A stretch of 5,012 nt of DNA, from positions 1 through 5,012 of the forward strand of contig CAJONF010000138.1 in assembly GCA_905236665.1 (NCBI GenBank). The letters run 5' to 3'. The notes under the pieces were generated by a model, which was given only the letters and a program-made list of their open reading frames with translations, was not told the DNA's origin and made no database searches. Positions 1 through 5,012 of the stretch are shown here, piece after piece. The stretch is from an uncultured Selenomonadaceae bacterium (GTDB taxonomy: Bacteria; Bacillota; Negativicutes; Selenomonadales; Selenomonadaceae). The position numbers were made by a program, and so were the translations under genes. Positions within the stretch are counted from its first letter, which is position 1, and every line of letters begins with the position of its first letter.

Positions 1-87
1 CGCTAAAAGGCTGTCCAAACACTCAGAAATATATTTTTCCGCGTTATACATGGGAATTATTACGGAAATTGCAGGAATTTCTTTCAA
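1..87 (-). CDS. Family 2 glycosyltransferase, N-terminal fragment (runs off left edge)
   Basis: Reading leftwards from a TTG codon at 87-85, the frame is open to the window edge for 29 codons. It encodes the typical start of a GT-A fold family 2 glycosyltransferase: beta strand 1 followed by the nucleotide-sugar loop, ISVIIPMYN, then AEKYISECLDSLL, the conserved helix after it. Such enzymes move a sugar from a nucleotide donor to a polysaccharide or lipid acceptor at the cytoplasmic membrane face. TTG is chosen because the first in-frame ATG (codon 13) would cut through the ISVIIPMYN motif. A GAGGAG ribosome binding site (103-98) lies in the last codons of the upstream transferase gene, and only 7 bases separate the two genes, so they are probably one translationally coupled operon. 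The acceptor and donor cannot be told from this fragment. Confidence 0.85.
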   Translation of the reverse strand, partial: MKEIPAISVIIPMYNAEKYISECLDSLLA

Positions 88-94
88 AATTACA

Positions 95-1951
95 TCACTC
101 CTCGTCCTCTGTAAGTTTATGCTGCCCTAACATTGTCGTCAAGGTCTCGCGGGTAAATTTATATTCTTCGGACGAAAAATCTTGCACGGCGTCATAACGA
201 TTTGACGGCGCATTTATTATTCCGCAAAAAGTATCGTAAAACATATCATTTGTAAAATATTCTTCGCGATTTTTCTCTAAAGTCGCGATTTTTTTGGGGA
301 AAATTTCTTCATAATCGGGCGAAAAATACATAAACATAGGTACACGCAACATTTCAAAGCGAAAAACATCAGGATTATGCGAAATCTCTAAGTCCTCGCC
401 GTGATCAGAAAAATAAATCATCGCTTGCAAGTTTAAATTCGCTTTTGCATAGTCAAATATCTTCGACAGGACAAAATCCGTGTATAAAATCGAATTTGCA
501 TAGCTGGGAGCCGCTAACATCATGCCGGAACCGTCTTTTGTCAACCATTTTTTAAAATTTCGCGGATAACGGCTGTTGTAATAAATATGACTGCCCATTA
601 AATGAAAAACTATGAAATTATTCTCGTTTGGATTGACTTTATCGAAAAATTTCAGCAAAATTTCGTCCTCAAGCTCGGAAAAATCAAAAGTATCGTCCGT
701 CCACTCGGAAACGTCCGCGGTTTTCGCGACAAGAGTTATCGCGCTGTCAAATTCACCATAACGCCCCTGGTTGCTAAACCAATAAGTTTTATAACCGGCT
801 TTCCGCGCCGCGTCGACGATTGAAACGGAGTCGAAAAATTCTTTGTCGTTGTATTGGCTTTGTTCGGTGAGGGCGCGTTGCAAAACAGGGACAGTTTGCG
901 TCCACGAGGCGTAAACATTTTTAAAAATGATGAATTTTCCGTCGGCGGGCGTCAAATTTGGAGTATTTTCAGCAGAAATTTTATAATCTGGGTTAATTTT
1001 TGCGTCGTCGGGCAAATTTTTTACGGGAAAAGTTTTTTCGAGCTTTGAATCAAGCCAAGGCGTATTGTCGAAGGGGAAATCGGGATTGTAAGCGTGCATA
1101 TAAGTTCGGCTGGCTGATTCGCCGATAACAAAAATGACTGTGCCATTAATTTTCGTCGGTAAAGAAATTTTTTCGTCAATTTTTAAATCTGAAAGACGTT
1201 CTGCGCGATTTTTTGAGTAAAGTTGCGTTTGAGCGGCATAATCTGTGACTGTTTTATATAATCCCGCCATAGAAGTTTGCGGAACATAAAAAATCAGCGC
1301 GGCAAAACTTATGAGCAGAGAAATTGCTGCCGCGGCTGTTCGTTCCGTATTAAATGTCAATTTCTGTAAAAAATTCGCATGGGTTTTGTAAGTTTTGCAC
1401 AAAAAAATTCCAATCAGCAGAAAAATTATCGCCAAATTCGGCAAACCGATCATTGCGCGCAAAAATTCTCCTGCTTCGTGCCAATTAGTTAAATAAATCG
1501 CCATGAGCGATGCCGGCGATAAACAATGCCACGTCATGCAATAATAAATCAATTCGATTAGCGGAATCAGTAAAAAAAATAAATTTAACGCGCAAATTAT
1601 CGCCGGTGAACGCGAAATTACAGTCAAACTCGCTAAAAAAATAAAAATCGCCGTGCCGACCGCGAAATCGTAATAAATTAGCGACATAAACCATTGCCGC
1701 TGATATGTCCATGTGTAAAGTAGTGGGAACATCGCGCACCAGGCAAAACCTGTTAATAAATTTGGTAAATGCGCTCGTGAAAATAATTTTTCGCCCGATG
1801 AATACTGAATTAGCCATAAAAGCGCGATTGTTATTGGTATCGGCGGCAAAAAATATTGCGGCGCGGCGGGCTGACCTATGTCAATGTAAAAAACTTCGCC
1901 GAGATAATAATAAAGTGCCGCATAAGCTAAAAATTTTTTTGGTTCTGACAT
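95..1951 (-). CDS. Phosphoethanolamine transferase, EptA/CptA-like (membrane alkaline-phosphatase-fold enzyme)
   Basis: 618 residues. The N-terminal part is a membrane anchor with hydrophobic segments at about 37-50, 64-82, 96-113, 117-137, 170-185 and 207-224. The C-terminal part is a periplasmic sulfatase/alkaline-phosphatase-like catalytic domain from about 270. Known family metal and active-site motifs are visible: VIGES (metal ligand E278), a nucleophile region SWTQTVPVLQRAL (likely nucleophile T353, as in the CptA group), FHLMGSH with H450 and H455, and SDHGED with D516 and H517. Family members transfer phosphoethanolamine from phosphatidylethanolamine to lipid A or core sugars, lowering negative surface charge. 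The substrate here is inferred; another sulfatase-like phospho-group transferase is possible. At 618 residues it is longer than EptA/CptA (about 550-580), mostly because of extra sequence between E278 and T353. The ATG at 1951 has AGGA at 1964-1961, 9 bases upstream. A glycosyltransferase gene follows closely. Confidence 0.92.
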   Translation of the reverse strand: MSEPKKFLAYAALYYYLGEVFYIDIGQPAAPQYFLPPIPITIALLWLIQYSSGEKLFSRAHLPNLLTGFAWCAMFPLLYTWTYQRQWFMSLIYYDFAVGTAIFIFLASLTVISRSPAIICALNLFFLLIPLIELIYYCMTWHCLSPASLMAIYLTNWHEAGEFLRAMIGLPNLAIIFLLIGIFLCKTYKTHANFLQKLTFNTERTAAAAISLLISFAALIFYVPQTSMAGLYKTVTDYAAQTQLYSKNRAERLSDLKIDEKISLPTKINGTVIFVIGESASRTYMHAYNPDFPFDNTPWLDSKLEKTFPVKNLPDDAKINPDYKISAENTPNLTPADGKFIIFKNVYASWTQTVPVLQRALTEQSQYNDKEFFDSVSIVDAARKAGYKTYWFSNQGRYGEFDSAITLVAKTADVSEWTDDTFDFSELEDEILLKFFDKVNPNENNFIVFHLMGSHIYYNSRYPRNFKKWLTKDGSGMMLAAPSYANSILYTDFVLSKIFDYAKANLNLQAMIYFSDHGEDLEISHNPDVFRFEMLRVPMFMYFSPDYEEIFPKKIATLEKNREEYFTNDMFYDTFCGIINAPSNRYDAVQDFSSEEYKFTRETLTTMLGQHKLTEDEE

Positions 1952-1960
1952 AAAATATTT

Positions 1961-1964
1961 TCCT
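1961..1964 (-). promoter_or_regulatory. Ribosome binding site of the transferase gene, inside a possible AU hairpin
   Basis: AGGA lies 9 bases before the ATG at 1951. It sits in the loop of an imperfect hairpin whose arms ATAAAAT (1974-1968) and ATTTTAT (1956-1950) pair perfectly, and the second arm takes in the first two bases of the start codon. The stem is only A-U pairs, so it would be marginally stable. Confidence 0.6.
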
Positions 1965-1996
1965 AAAATTTTATTTAGTTTGTCACTCCGGAAAAG

Positions 1997-2025
1997 ATTC
2001 TAGCAAAGATGCCACCTAAAAGCAA
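1997..2025 (-). promoter_or_regulatory. Sigma-70 promoter, extended -10, for the transferase operon
   Basis: On the minus strand, TTGCTT (2025-2020) is followed after 17 bases by TAGAAT (2002-1997). A TG one base before the -10 (TGCTAGAAT) makes an extended -10. Transcription would start near 1990, giving a leader of about 40 nt before the ATG at 1951. It is divergent from the promoter of the exported-protein gene, with about 43 bp between the two -35 boxes. Confidence 0.65.
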
Positions 2026-2068
2026 TTCGCAATAAAGCAATCCTAAAAAATAAAAGTTTGATAAATTC

Positions 2069-2098
2069 TTGACGGGCAATTTATTTTTAAACTATACT
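2069..2098 (+). promoter_or_regulatory. Sigma-70 promoter of the exported-protein gene
   Basis: TTGACG (2069-2074) and TATACT (2093-2098) are separated by 18 bases, with an AT-rich spacer. Transcription is expected near 2105, giving a leader of about 25 nt carrying the AAAAGGAG ribosome binding site at 2115-2122. An 8-bp inverted repeat, TTGATAAA (2058-2065) and TTTATCAA (2099-2106), brackets the promoter and could be an operator. Confidence 0.72.
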
Positions 2099-2130
2099 TT
2101 TATCAAGCACTGACAAAAGGAGTGACTTTG

Positions 2131-2715
2131 ATGAAAAAATTTTTAGCGGTATTGCTCGTGTTAATTTGTTTCACTATGACGGCTCAAGCGGCAGAAAAAC
2201 CCGTGCGCATTGCTCGCTTGCCGATAATTTTTCAAACTTCAAGCCCTGACCTAAATACCTGCGCGGAATTGGAAGTAAAAATTGCGCGAGCGGTTCATAT
2301 ACCTATGAACAAAACTTTAAAGCTTGCTGAATATCTGCCGACTAAAAAATCCACTCAAGCTTTAACGGACATTTGGAAAGAGATTCGCGCTGAAAATGAA
2401 AAAGCTCGGCTTGCTGAGGCTATGCGCCCGCTTGCCGATAAATTAGACGCCGATATTGTTGTTTGCCCCGTGTTGAATCGCTATAGCCAGACGGTTATGA
2501 TGAGCGGTTTTTATGAGACGATTATAAACAGCTACGTTAAAACTGAAATGATTGTTTATGACCGGCGCACAGATAATTTAATCGATAAAAAATCTTCGCA
2601 ATATTATCATGGCGATTACATCATGACGGGCACGGCGGCATATCTCGCGAAAATTTGTTTTGACAAAGTTATAAATGATAGCCAGTTACGCCAGCTGATT
2701 CTCGCCATAAGATAA
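2131..2715 (+). CDS. Sec-exported protein of unknown function (194 aa)
   Basis: The first 20 residues form a classical signal peptide: MKK, a hydrophobic stretch FLAVLLVLICF, then a TAQA-AE cleavage site. The cysteine at 13 lacks a small residue before it, so this is not a lipoprotein signal. The mature part (about 174 residues) begins with a beta-strand-like VRIARLPIIFQ, then a charged helical stretch around 75-106 rich in Lys, Glu and Ala, then DADIVVCPVL (107-115), a Tyr/Thr-rich segment, and a MIVYDRRTDNLIDKK strand-turn-strand (140-154). This alternation resembles the alpha/beta fold of exported CsgG- or TolB-N-like domains, which is only an impression. Cysteines at 44, 112 and 176 could form disulfides. 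The ATG at 2131 is preferred over the in-frame GTG at 2122 because AAAAGGAG (2115-2122) overlaps that GTG and lies 8 bases before the ATG. The gene stands alone with its own promoter and terminator. I do not recognise the family. Confidence 0.85.
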   Translation: MKKFLAVLLVLICFTMTAQAAEKPVRIARLPIIFQTSSPDLNTCAELEVKIARAVHIPMNKTLKLAEYLPTKKSTQALTDIWKEIRAENEKARLAEAMRPLADKLDADIVVCPVLNRYSQTVMMSGFYETIINSYVKTEMIVYDRRTDNLIDKKSSQYYHGDYIMTGTAAYLAKICFDKVINDSQLRQLILAIR

Positions 2716-2723
2716 ACAATCGC

Positions 2724-2745
2724 GCCTCGCAAGGGGCATTTTTTT
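2724..2745 (+). terminator. Rho-independent terminator of the exported-protein gene
   Basis: GCCTC (2724-2728) pairs with GGGGC (2733-2737), with one G-U pair, around a stable GCAA tetraloop. A single A and then seven T residues (2739-2745) follow. It starts 8 bases after the TAA stop. The stem is short (5 bp), but the GNRA loop and T-tract support it. The stop codon of the convergent minus-strand gene (2746-2744) overlaps the T-tract. Read on the minus strand the hairpin has no good T-run, so it is mainly one-directional. Confidence 0.72.
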
Positions 2746-3058
2746 ATTGAGCGTCTTCGTCCAATGTCTCAAGTAAAAAGCTCACCGGTCTAAAGCCGTC
2801 ATTGCAGGAAAGGAGCGCGGACTTTGGATTTTTCATCCAGCCACCATAAAAATTTTCTGCGCCGTGAGATAAAGCCATAACAAATGGCGATAATGTTTCC
2901 CACGCGCTTAAACAAAAATTTTCGGGGCGTTGCCAGCCGTTCGCGATAAAGACTGCGCCTTCCACCATGTCGCACGCATTTTCAATCGGGTTTTCGTAGC
3001 GGGCAATCAAATCGTCGTAACGCGCCTTGCGAATCACGCTGATTCTAACTTTTTTCAT
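2744..3058 (-). CDS. TIGR04076 family small cysteine-containing protein
   Basis: 104 residues, no signal peptide or membrane segment, so probably cytoplasmic. It starts with a beta-strand-like MKKVRISVIRK. It then shows the pattern I associate with the TIGR04076 family: a cysteine and glycine early (ENACDMVEG, C29), NFCLSAWETLSP with C49 and W53, and the near-C-terminal signature CNDGFRPVSFLLE (C85, D87, G88, R90, P91). The family's biochemical role is not known to me; the conserved cysteines suggest metal or redox chemistry, which is inference. It follows trkH by 9 bases. The trkH TGA stop (3070-3068) is part of the GAGGTG ribosome binding site (3069-3064), so translation is probably coupled to that of the potassium channel subunit. 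The gene ends inside the terminator region of the convergent neighbour. Confidence 0.85.
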   Translation of the reverse strand: MKKVRISVIRKARYDDLIARYENPIENACDMVEGAVFIANGWQRPENFCLSAWETLSPFVMALSHGAENFYGGWMKNPKSALLSCNDGFRPVSFLLETLDEDAQ

Positions 3059-3067
3059 CGGTGCACC

Positions 3068-4528
3068 TCACCAATTTTTAGATTTTTGCCAAAAAGACGG
3101 AGAGCAAAGAGCTAATACCGTAAAAATTTCCAGACGACTTAAAAACATAAATCCGCACGCGCAAAATTTACTAAGGCTCGGCAACAAGGCATAAGTACTC
3201 GTTGCACCCTCAATGCCAAAGCCGGGACCAACGCTCGCCATTGTCGATACGCTCACGCTGATTGCGTTTACAAAGTCAATCCCGTCGAACATCATCACCG
3301 CCGCGAATAAAATATCCAGCACTACCACTGCAAAGAAAAATTTAGCCGCGCCGTAAACAATATCTTGGTCAACGGGTTGCCCGCTCAATGTCAACTGGGT
3401 TATCAAGTTGGGATGTAATTTTTGGCGAATGATGAGCACAACGAATTTAAAGAGCAAAATAATTCTTGCAACTTTTAAACCGCCCGCCGTCGAGCCTGCA
3501 CAGCCGCCTAAAAACATCGTCATCAGCAGAAAAGCTTTGCTCAGCGGCGGGTAGGTATCGAAATCGTGAGCAACAAAACCTGTTGTGGAAGATAGGGATG
3601 CAACATGGAAAATGGCGGCTCGCGAGGCAGTTTCGGGGTCAATATCCATCTCCAAAATTAAATCGCTCGCCACGACGATTGCCGCCACGATAATTATCAG
3701 CAAATAAGTCCTGAACTCCGCATTGCGAAAAATTACTCCAATTCCGCGTCGACAAGCTACTACGTACATCGCGAAGCTACCACTCGACACAATCATAAAA
3801 AACGCCATACAATATTCCAGATAAATGTTGCCGTATTCGCCGACCGTGCCGTTATAAATACCATAACCGCCCGTGGCTATCGTCGTCATTGCGTGATTAA
3901 TCGCCGCAAAGGGACTCAGTCCGCATAAAAAATATGCACCTGCACAAACAGTCGTCAGAGCAACATAAATTGAAAAGAGAGCTTTGGCGTTATCGCGGAT
4001 TCTGGGCAGTTGGCGTTCTTTAGTAGGTCCGGTCGTTTCTGCTTTTAAAATAAACATACCACCGCGCCCGAATTGCGGCATTATCGCCATAAAAATTACC
4101 ACGATACCCAAGCCGCCGAACCAATTCGACATACTGCGCCATAAAAGAATACTGCGGGGCAATATTTCAACATCGTTTATGACGGTCGCGCCGGTGCCAC
4201 TGAAACCGCTAACAGATTCAACCAGACTGTCCAGCAAATTCAGATAGCCGCCTGCGAAGTAGGGAATCAGCCCTAAAATTGAAATTAAAAGCCAGCCCAA
4301 ACCGGTTATCGCAATGCCTTCACGTGTCCCGATATTATCTTTACCGCGCAAACCGCCGAATCTTTCCAGCTCAAAAGTCACTGCTAAACATAAGAAAATT
4401 GCTAAAAGGAAAGCGGCGGCTCCGTTAAATTCTTCAGAGGTCGCCGCCAAGATAAACGGCGGAAGCATAGCCGCGCCGCAAAATAATGTTAAGTAGCCGA
4501 GTAAACCCGCTACGATTCTCCGATTCAT
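3068..4528 (-). CDS. trkH: TrkH family potassium uptake protein, membrane subunit
   Basis: 486 residues, almost entirely hydrophobic helices, a normal length for TrkH. The protein is the ion-conducting subunit of Trk-type potassium uptake and sits in the cytoplasmic membrane as a dimer in known members. All four pore repeats are visible with their selectivity-filter glycines: SGTGAT (110-115), ATGGYG (218-223), STTGF (314-318) and SVGPG (432-436). The glycine-rich intramembrane gate loop GGCAGSTAGGLK (341-352) and the late SRLEIFTVL motif (464-472) are also typical. The ATG at 4528 has AGGAG at 4539-4535, 6 bases away. Trk/Ktr channels normally need a nucleotide-binding TrkA/KtrA partner; none lies in this window, so it must be encoded elsewhere. 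The gene is first in a two-gene operon with the TIGR04076 protein. It appears intact. TrkG or KtrB naming is possible, but the length and extra N-terminal helices favour TrkH. Confidence 0.96.
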   Translation of the reverse strand: MNRRIVAGLLGYLTLFCGAAMLPPFILAATSEEFNGAAAFLLAIFLCLAVTFELERFGGLRGKDNIGTREGIAITGLGWLLISILGLIPYFAGGYLNLLDSLVESVSGFSGTGATVINDVEILPRSILLWRSMSNWFGGLGIVVIFMAIMPQFGRGGMFILKAETTGPTKERQLPRIRDNAKALFSIYVALTTVCAGAYFLCGLSPFAAINHAMTTIATGGYGIYNGTVGEYGNIYLEYCMAFFMIVSSGSFAMYVVACRRGIGVIFRNAEFRTYLLIIIVAAIVVASDLILEMDIDPETASRAAIFHVASLSSTTGFVAHDFDTYPPLSKAFLLMTMFLGGCAGSTAGGLKVARIILLFKFVVLIIRQKLHPNLITQLTLSGQPVDQDIVYGAAKFFFAVVVLDILFAAVMMFDGIDFVNAISVSVSTMASVGPGFGIEGATSTYALLPSLSKFCACGFMFLSRLEIFTVLALCSPSFWQKSKNW

Positions 4529-4540
4529 GACAAACTCCTA

Positions 4541-4639
4541 ACTAAATACTGTCCTGTTTGTGACAAGGAATTCGTGACCAATCAACATAATAAACTTTAC
4601 TGTTCAAAAGATTGTCGGCAGAATTATGTGCCTAAATGA
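4541..4639 (+). pseudogene. Zinc-ribbon protein fragment, antisense to the trkH leader
   Basis: One plus-strand frame encodes KYCPVCDKEF, seven further residues, then KLYCSKDCRQN, before a TGA at 4637-4639. This CxxC...CxxxC arrangement with YCS..CR is characteristic of small treble-clef/zinc-ribbon proteins common in phage and accessory DNA. The frame is open back only to a TAA at 4502-4504 and contains no ATG, GTG or TTG before the first cysteine pair. An ATG at 4527 is one frame off and hits a stop after four codons. Downstream, a different frame reads plausibly as an amphipathic helix (DKRLIELYDAMAQSNFR, 4653-4706). The simplest reading is a decayed or frameshifted gene. It overlaps the trkH ribosome binding site region on the opposite strand. 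A functional gene with a non-standard start is less likely. Confidence 0.45.
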
Positions 4640-4976
4640 CAGGCGCATTGCCCACGATAAGCGGCTCATTGAATTGTACGACGCTATGGCACAGAGTAAT
4701 TTTAGATAAAAAAAAAGAACAAACAAAAATATCCGAGATGTTTCGATTATAAAGCAGGACAGCGAAAAATTCAAGCCCCTTGATCGTTCTAAGAGTGGTA
4801 TAGATGGAACTGCCACGCGATATAGAAATGGAAAAGATATCCCCTAGCTTTAGATATGGGGGTACGCACTTTGAAAGACAACTGCACGGGGGAATTTTGC
4901 TGAACTTAGGATTAGCGAAGAGGCGCGAAATAATGCGGGAAAGTTGTATAGATGAATCTAGGTGAATTTAAGAGAT
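4640..4976. other. Stretch without an intact gene, weakly coding-like remnants
   Basis: Apart from the trkH promoter, no intact gene is evident here. The plus strand shows coding-looking stretches in changing frames. One frame reads DKRLIELYDAMAQSNFR and, after a TAA at 4707-4709 beside a run of nine A residues, continues openly to a stop at 4845-4847. Another holds a 53-codon ORF from an ATG at 4804 to a TGA at 4963-4965, preceded by only a weak GAG site. A 7-bp hairpin, TATCCCC (4838-4844) with GGGGGTA (4858-4864), lies between. This may be the body of the decayed gene that begins with the zinc ribbon, or ordinary intergenic DNA. Confidence 0.35.
4746..4774 (-). promoter_or_regulatory. Near-consensus sigma-70 promoter, probably for trkH
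   Basis: On the minus strand, TTGAAT (4774-4769) and a perfect TATAAT (4751-4746) are separated by 17 bases. Transcription would start near 4739, and the next intact gene on that strand is trkH at 4528, so the mRNA would have a leader of about 210 nt. I saw no strong intrinsic terminator or familiar riboswitch core in the leader. A second, weaker trkH promoter closer to the gene cannot be excluded. Confidence 0.6.
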
Positions 4977-5005
4977 AAAAAAAGCCGCGCAGACAACGCG
5001 CAGAC
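4977..5005 (-). terminator. Rho-independent terminator of a minus-strand unit beyond the right edge
   Basis: Read on the minus strand, CTGCGC (5003-4998) pairs with GCGCGG (4990-4985), with one U-G pair, around a 7-base loop. A C and then seven T residues (4983-4977) follow. It would end transcription arriving from outside the window, insulating the trkH promoter downstream. The plus strand has no T-tract here, so it works in one direction. Confidence 0.65.
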
Positions 5006-5007
5006 AA
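4986..5007. repeat. Two-copy 11-bp tandem repeat
   Basis: CGCGCAGACAA occurs twice in exact tandem (4986-4996 and 4997-5007). Because CGCGC is nearly self-complementary, the duplication itself creates the hairpin used as the terminator described at this place. Confidence 0.8.
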
Positions 5008-5012
5008 AAAAA

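Noticed and set aside
602..1048. Plus-strand open frames inside the transferase gene
   Set aside because: They overlap fully conserved catalytic-domain coding sequence on the minus strand, lack ribosome binding sites and show no domain features, so they are shadows.
2122..2130. An upstream in-frame GTG start for the exported-protein gene
   Set aside because: The GTG overlaps the AAAAGGAG ribosome binding site, while the ATG at 2131 has ideal 8-base spacing and gives a normal signal peptide beginning MKK.
3466..4496. Plus-strand open frames inside trkH
   Set aside because: They are antisense to the pore repeats of an intact trkH, are rich in Arg, Pro and Ser as expected for shadow frames, and have no translation signals.
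4604..4816. A 70-codon minus-strand open frame in the trkH leader region, and the 21-codon inner frame from the ATG at 4669
   Set aside because: Neither start has a ribosome binding site, the long version crosses the likely trkH promoter, and the sequence has no recognisable motif. A leader peptide is possible but unsupported.
4833..4900. A plus-strand reading LALDMGVRTLKDNCTGEF resembling the DLG motif of IS605-type TnpB proteins
   Set aside because: The similarity is short, stops follow at once in the same frame, and no other TnpB motif or element end is present.
4986..5007. A possible CRISPR or iteron array
   Set aside because: There are only two 11-bp copies directly abutting with no spacers, and they are better explained as terminator hairpin arms.

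Overview
The window reads as chromosomal DNA from an AT-leaning, probably diderm bacterium. Shine-Dalgarno sites are strong and Firmicutes-like (AGGAG, AAAAGGAG), the promoters are near-consensus sigma-70, and one gene encodes a phosphoethanolamine-transferase-type enzyme that normally decorates lipopolysaccharide. Together these fit a Negativicutes-like organism (outer-membrane-bearing Firmicutes). This is an inference from gene content and style, not a firm identification.

Left part (1-2002, minus strand): a two-gene unit. A membrane-anchored alkaline-phosphatase-fold transferase of the EptA/CptA type is transcribed from a clear extended -10 promoter. It is followed 7 bases later by the first 29 codons of a family 2 glycosyltransferase that runs off the left edge. 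Both are cell-surface glycan or lipid modification functions.

Middle (2058-2745, plus strand): a single-gene unit with its own sigma-70 promoter, a strong ribosome binding site, a 194-residue Sec-exported protein of unknown function, and a short hairpin/T-tract terminator. It is divergent from the transferase and convergent with the next operon.

Right part (2744-4774, minus strand): a TrkH-type potassium uptake channel subunit followed by a small cysteine-containing TIGR04076-type protein, with the channel's stop codon inside the small gene's ribosome binding site. The best promoter lies about 220 bases upstream of trkH, predicting a leader of roughly 210 nt. No TrkA/KtrA regulatory subunit is in the window.

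Right edge (4529-5012): no intact gene is evident. The plus strand holds a recognisable zinc-ribbon coding fragment with no usable start (a likely gene remnant), antisense to the trkH leader, followed by stretches that look weakly coding in shifting frames. At the very end, a minus-strand terminator built from an 11-bp tandem repeat closes a transcription unit lying outside the window.

I see no convincing new multi-gene system. The points most worth checking are the zinc-ribbon remnant overlapping the trkH leader, the trkH/TIGR04076 pairing, and the uncharacterised exported protein.
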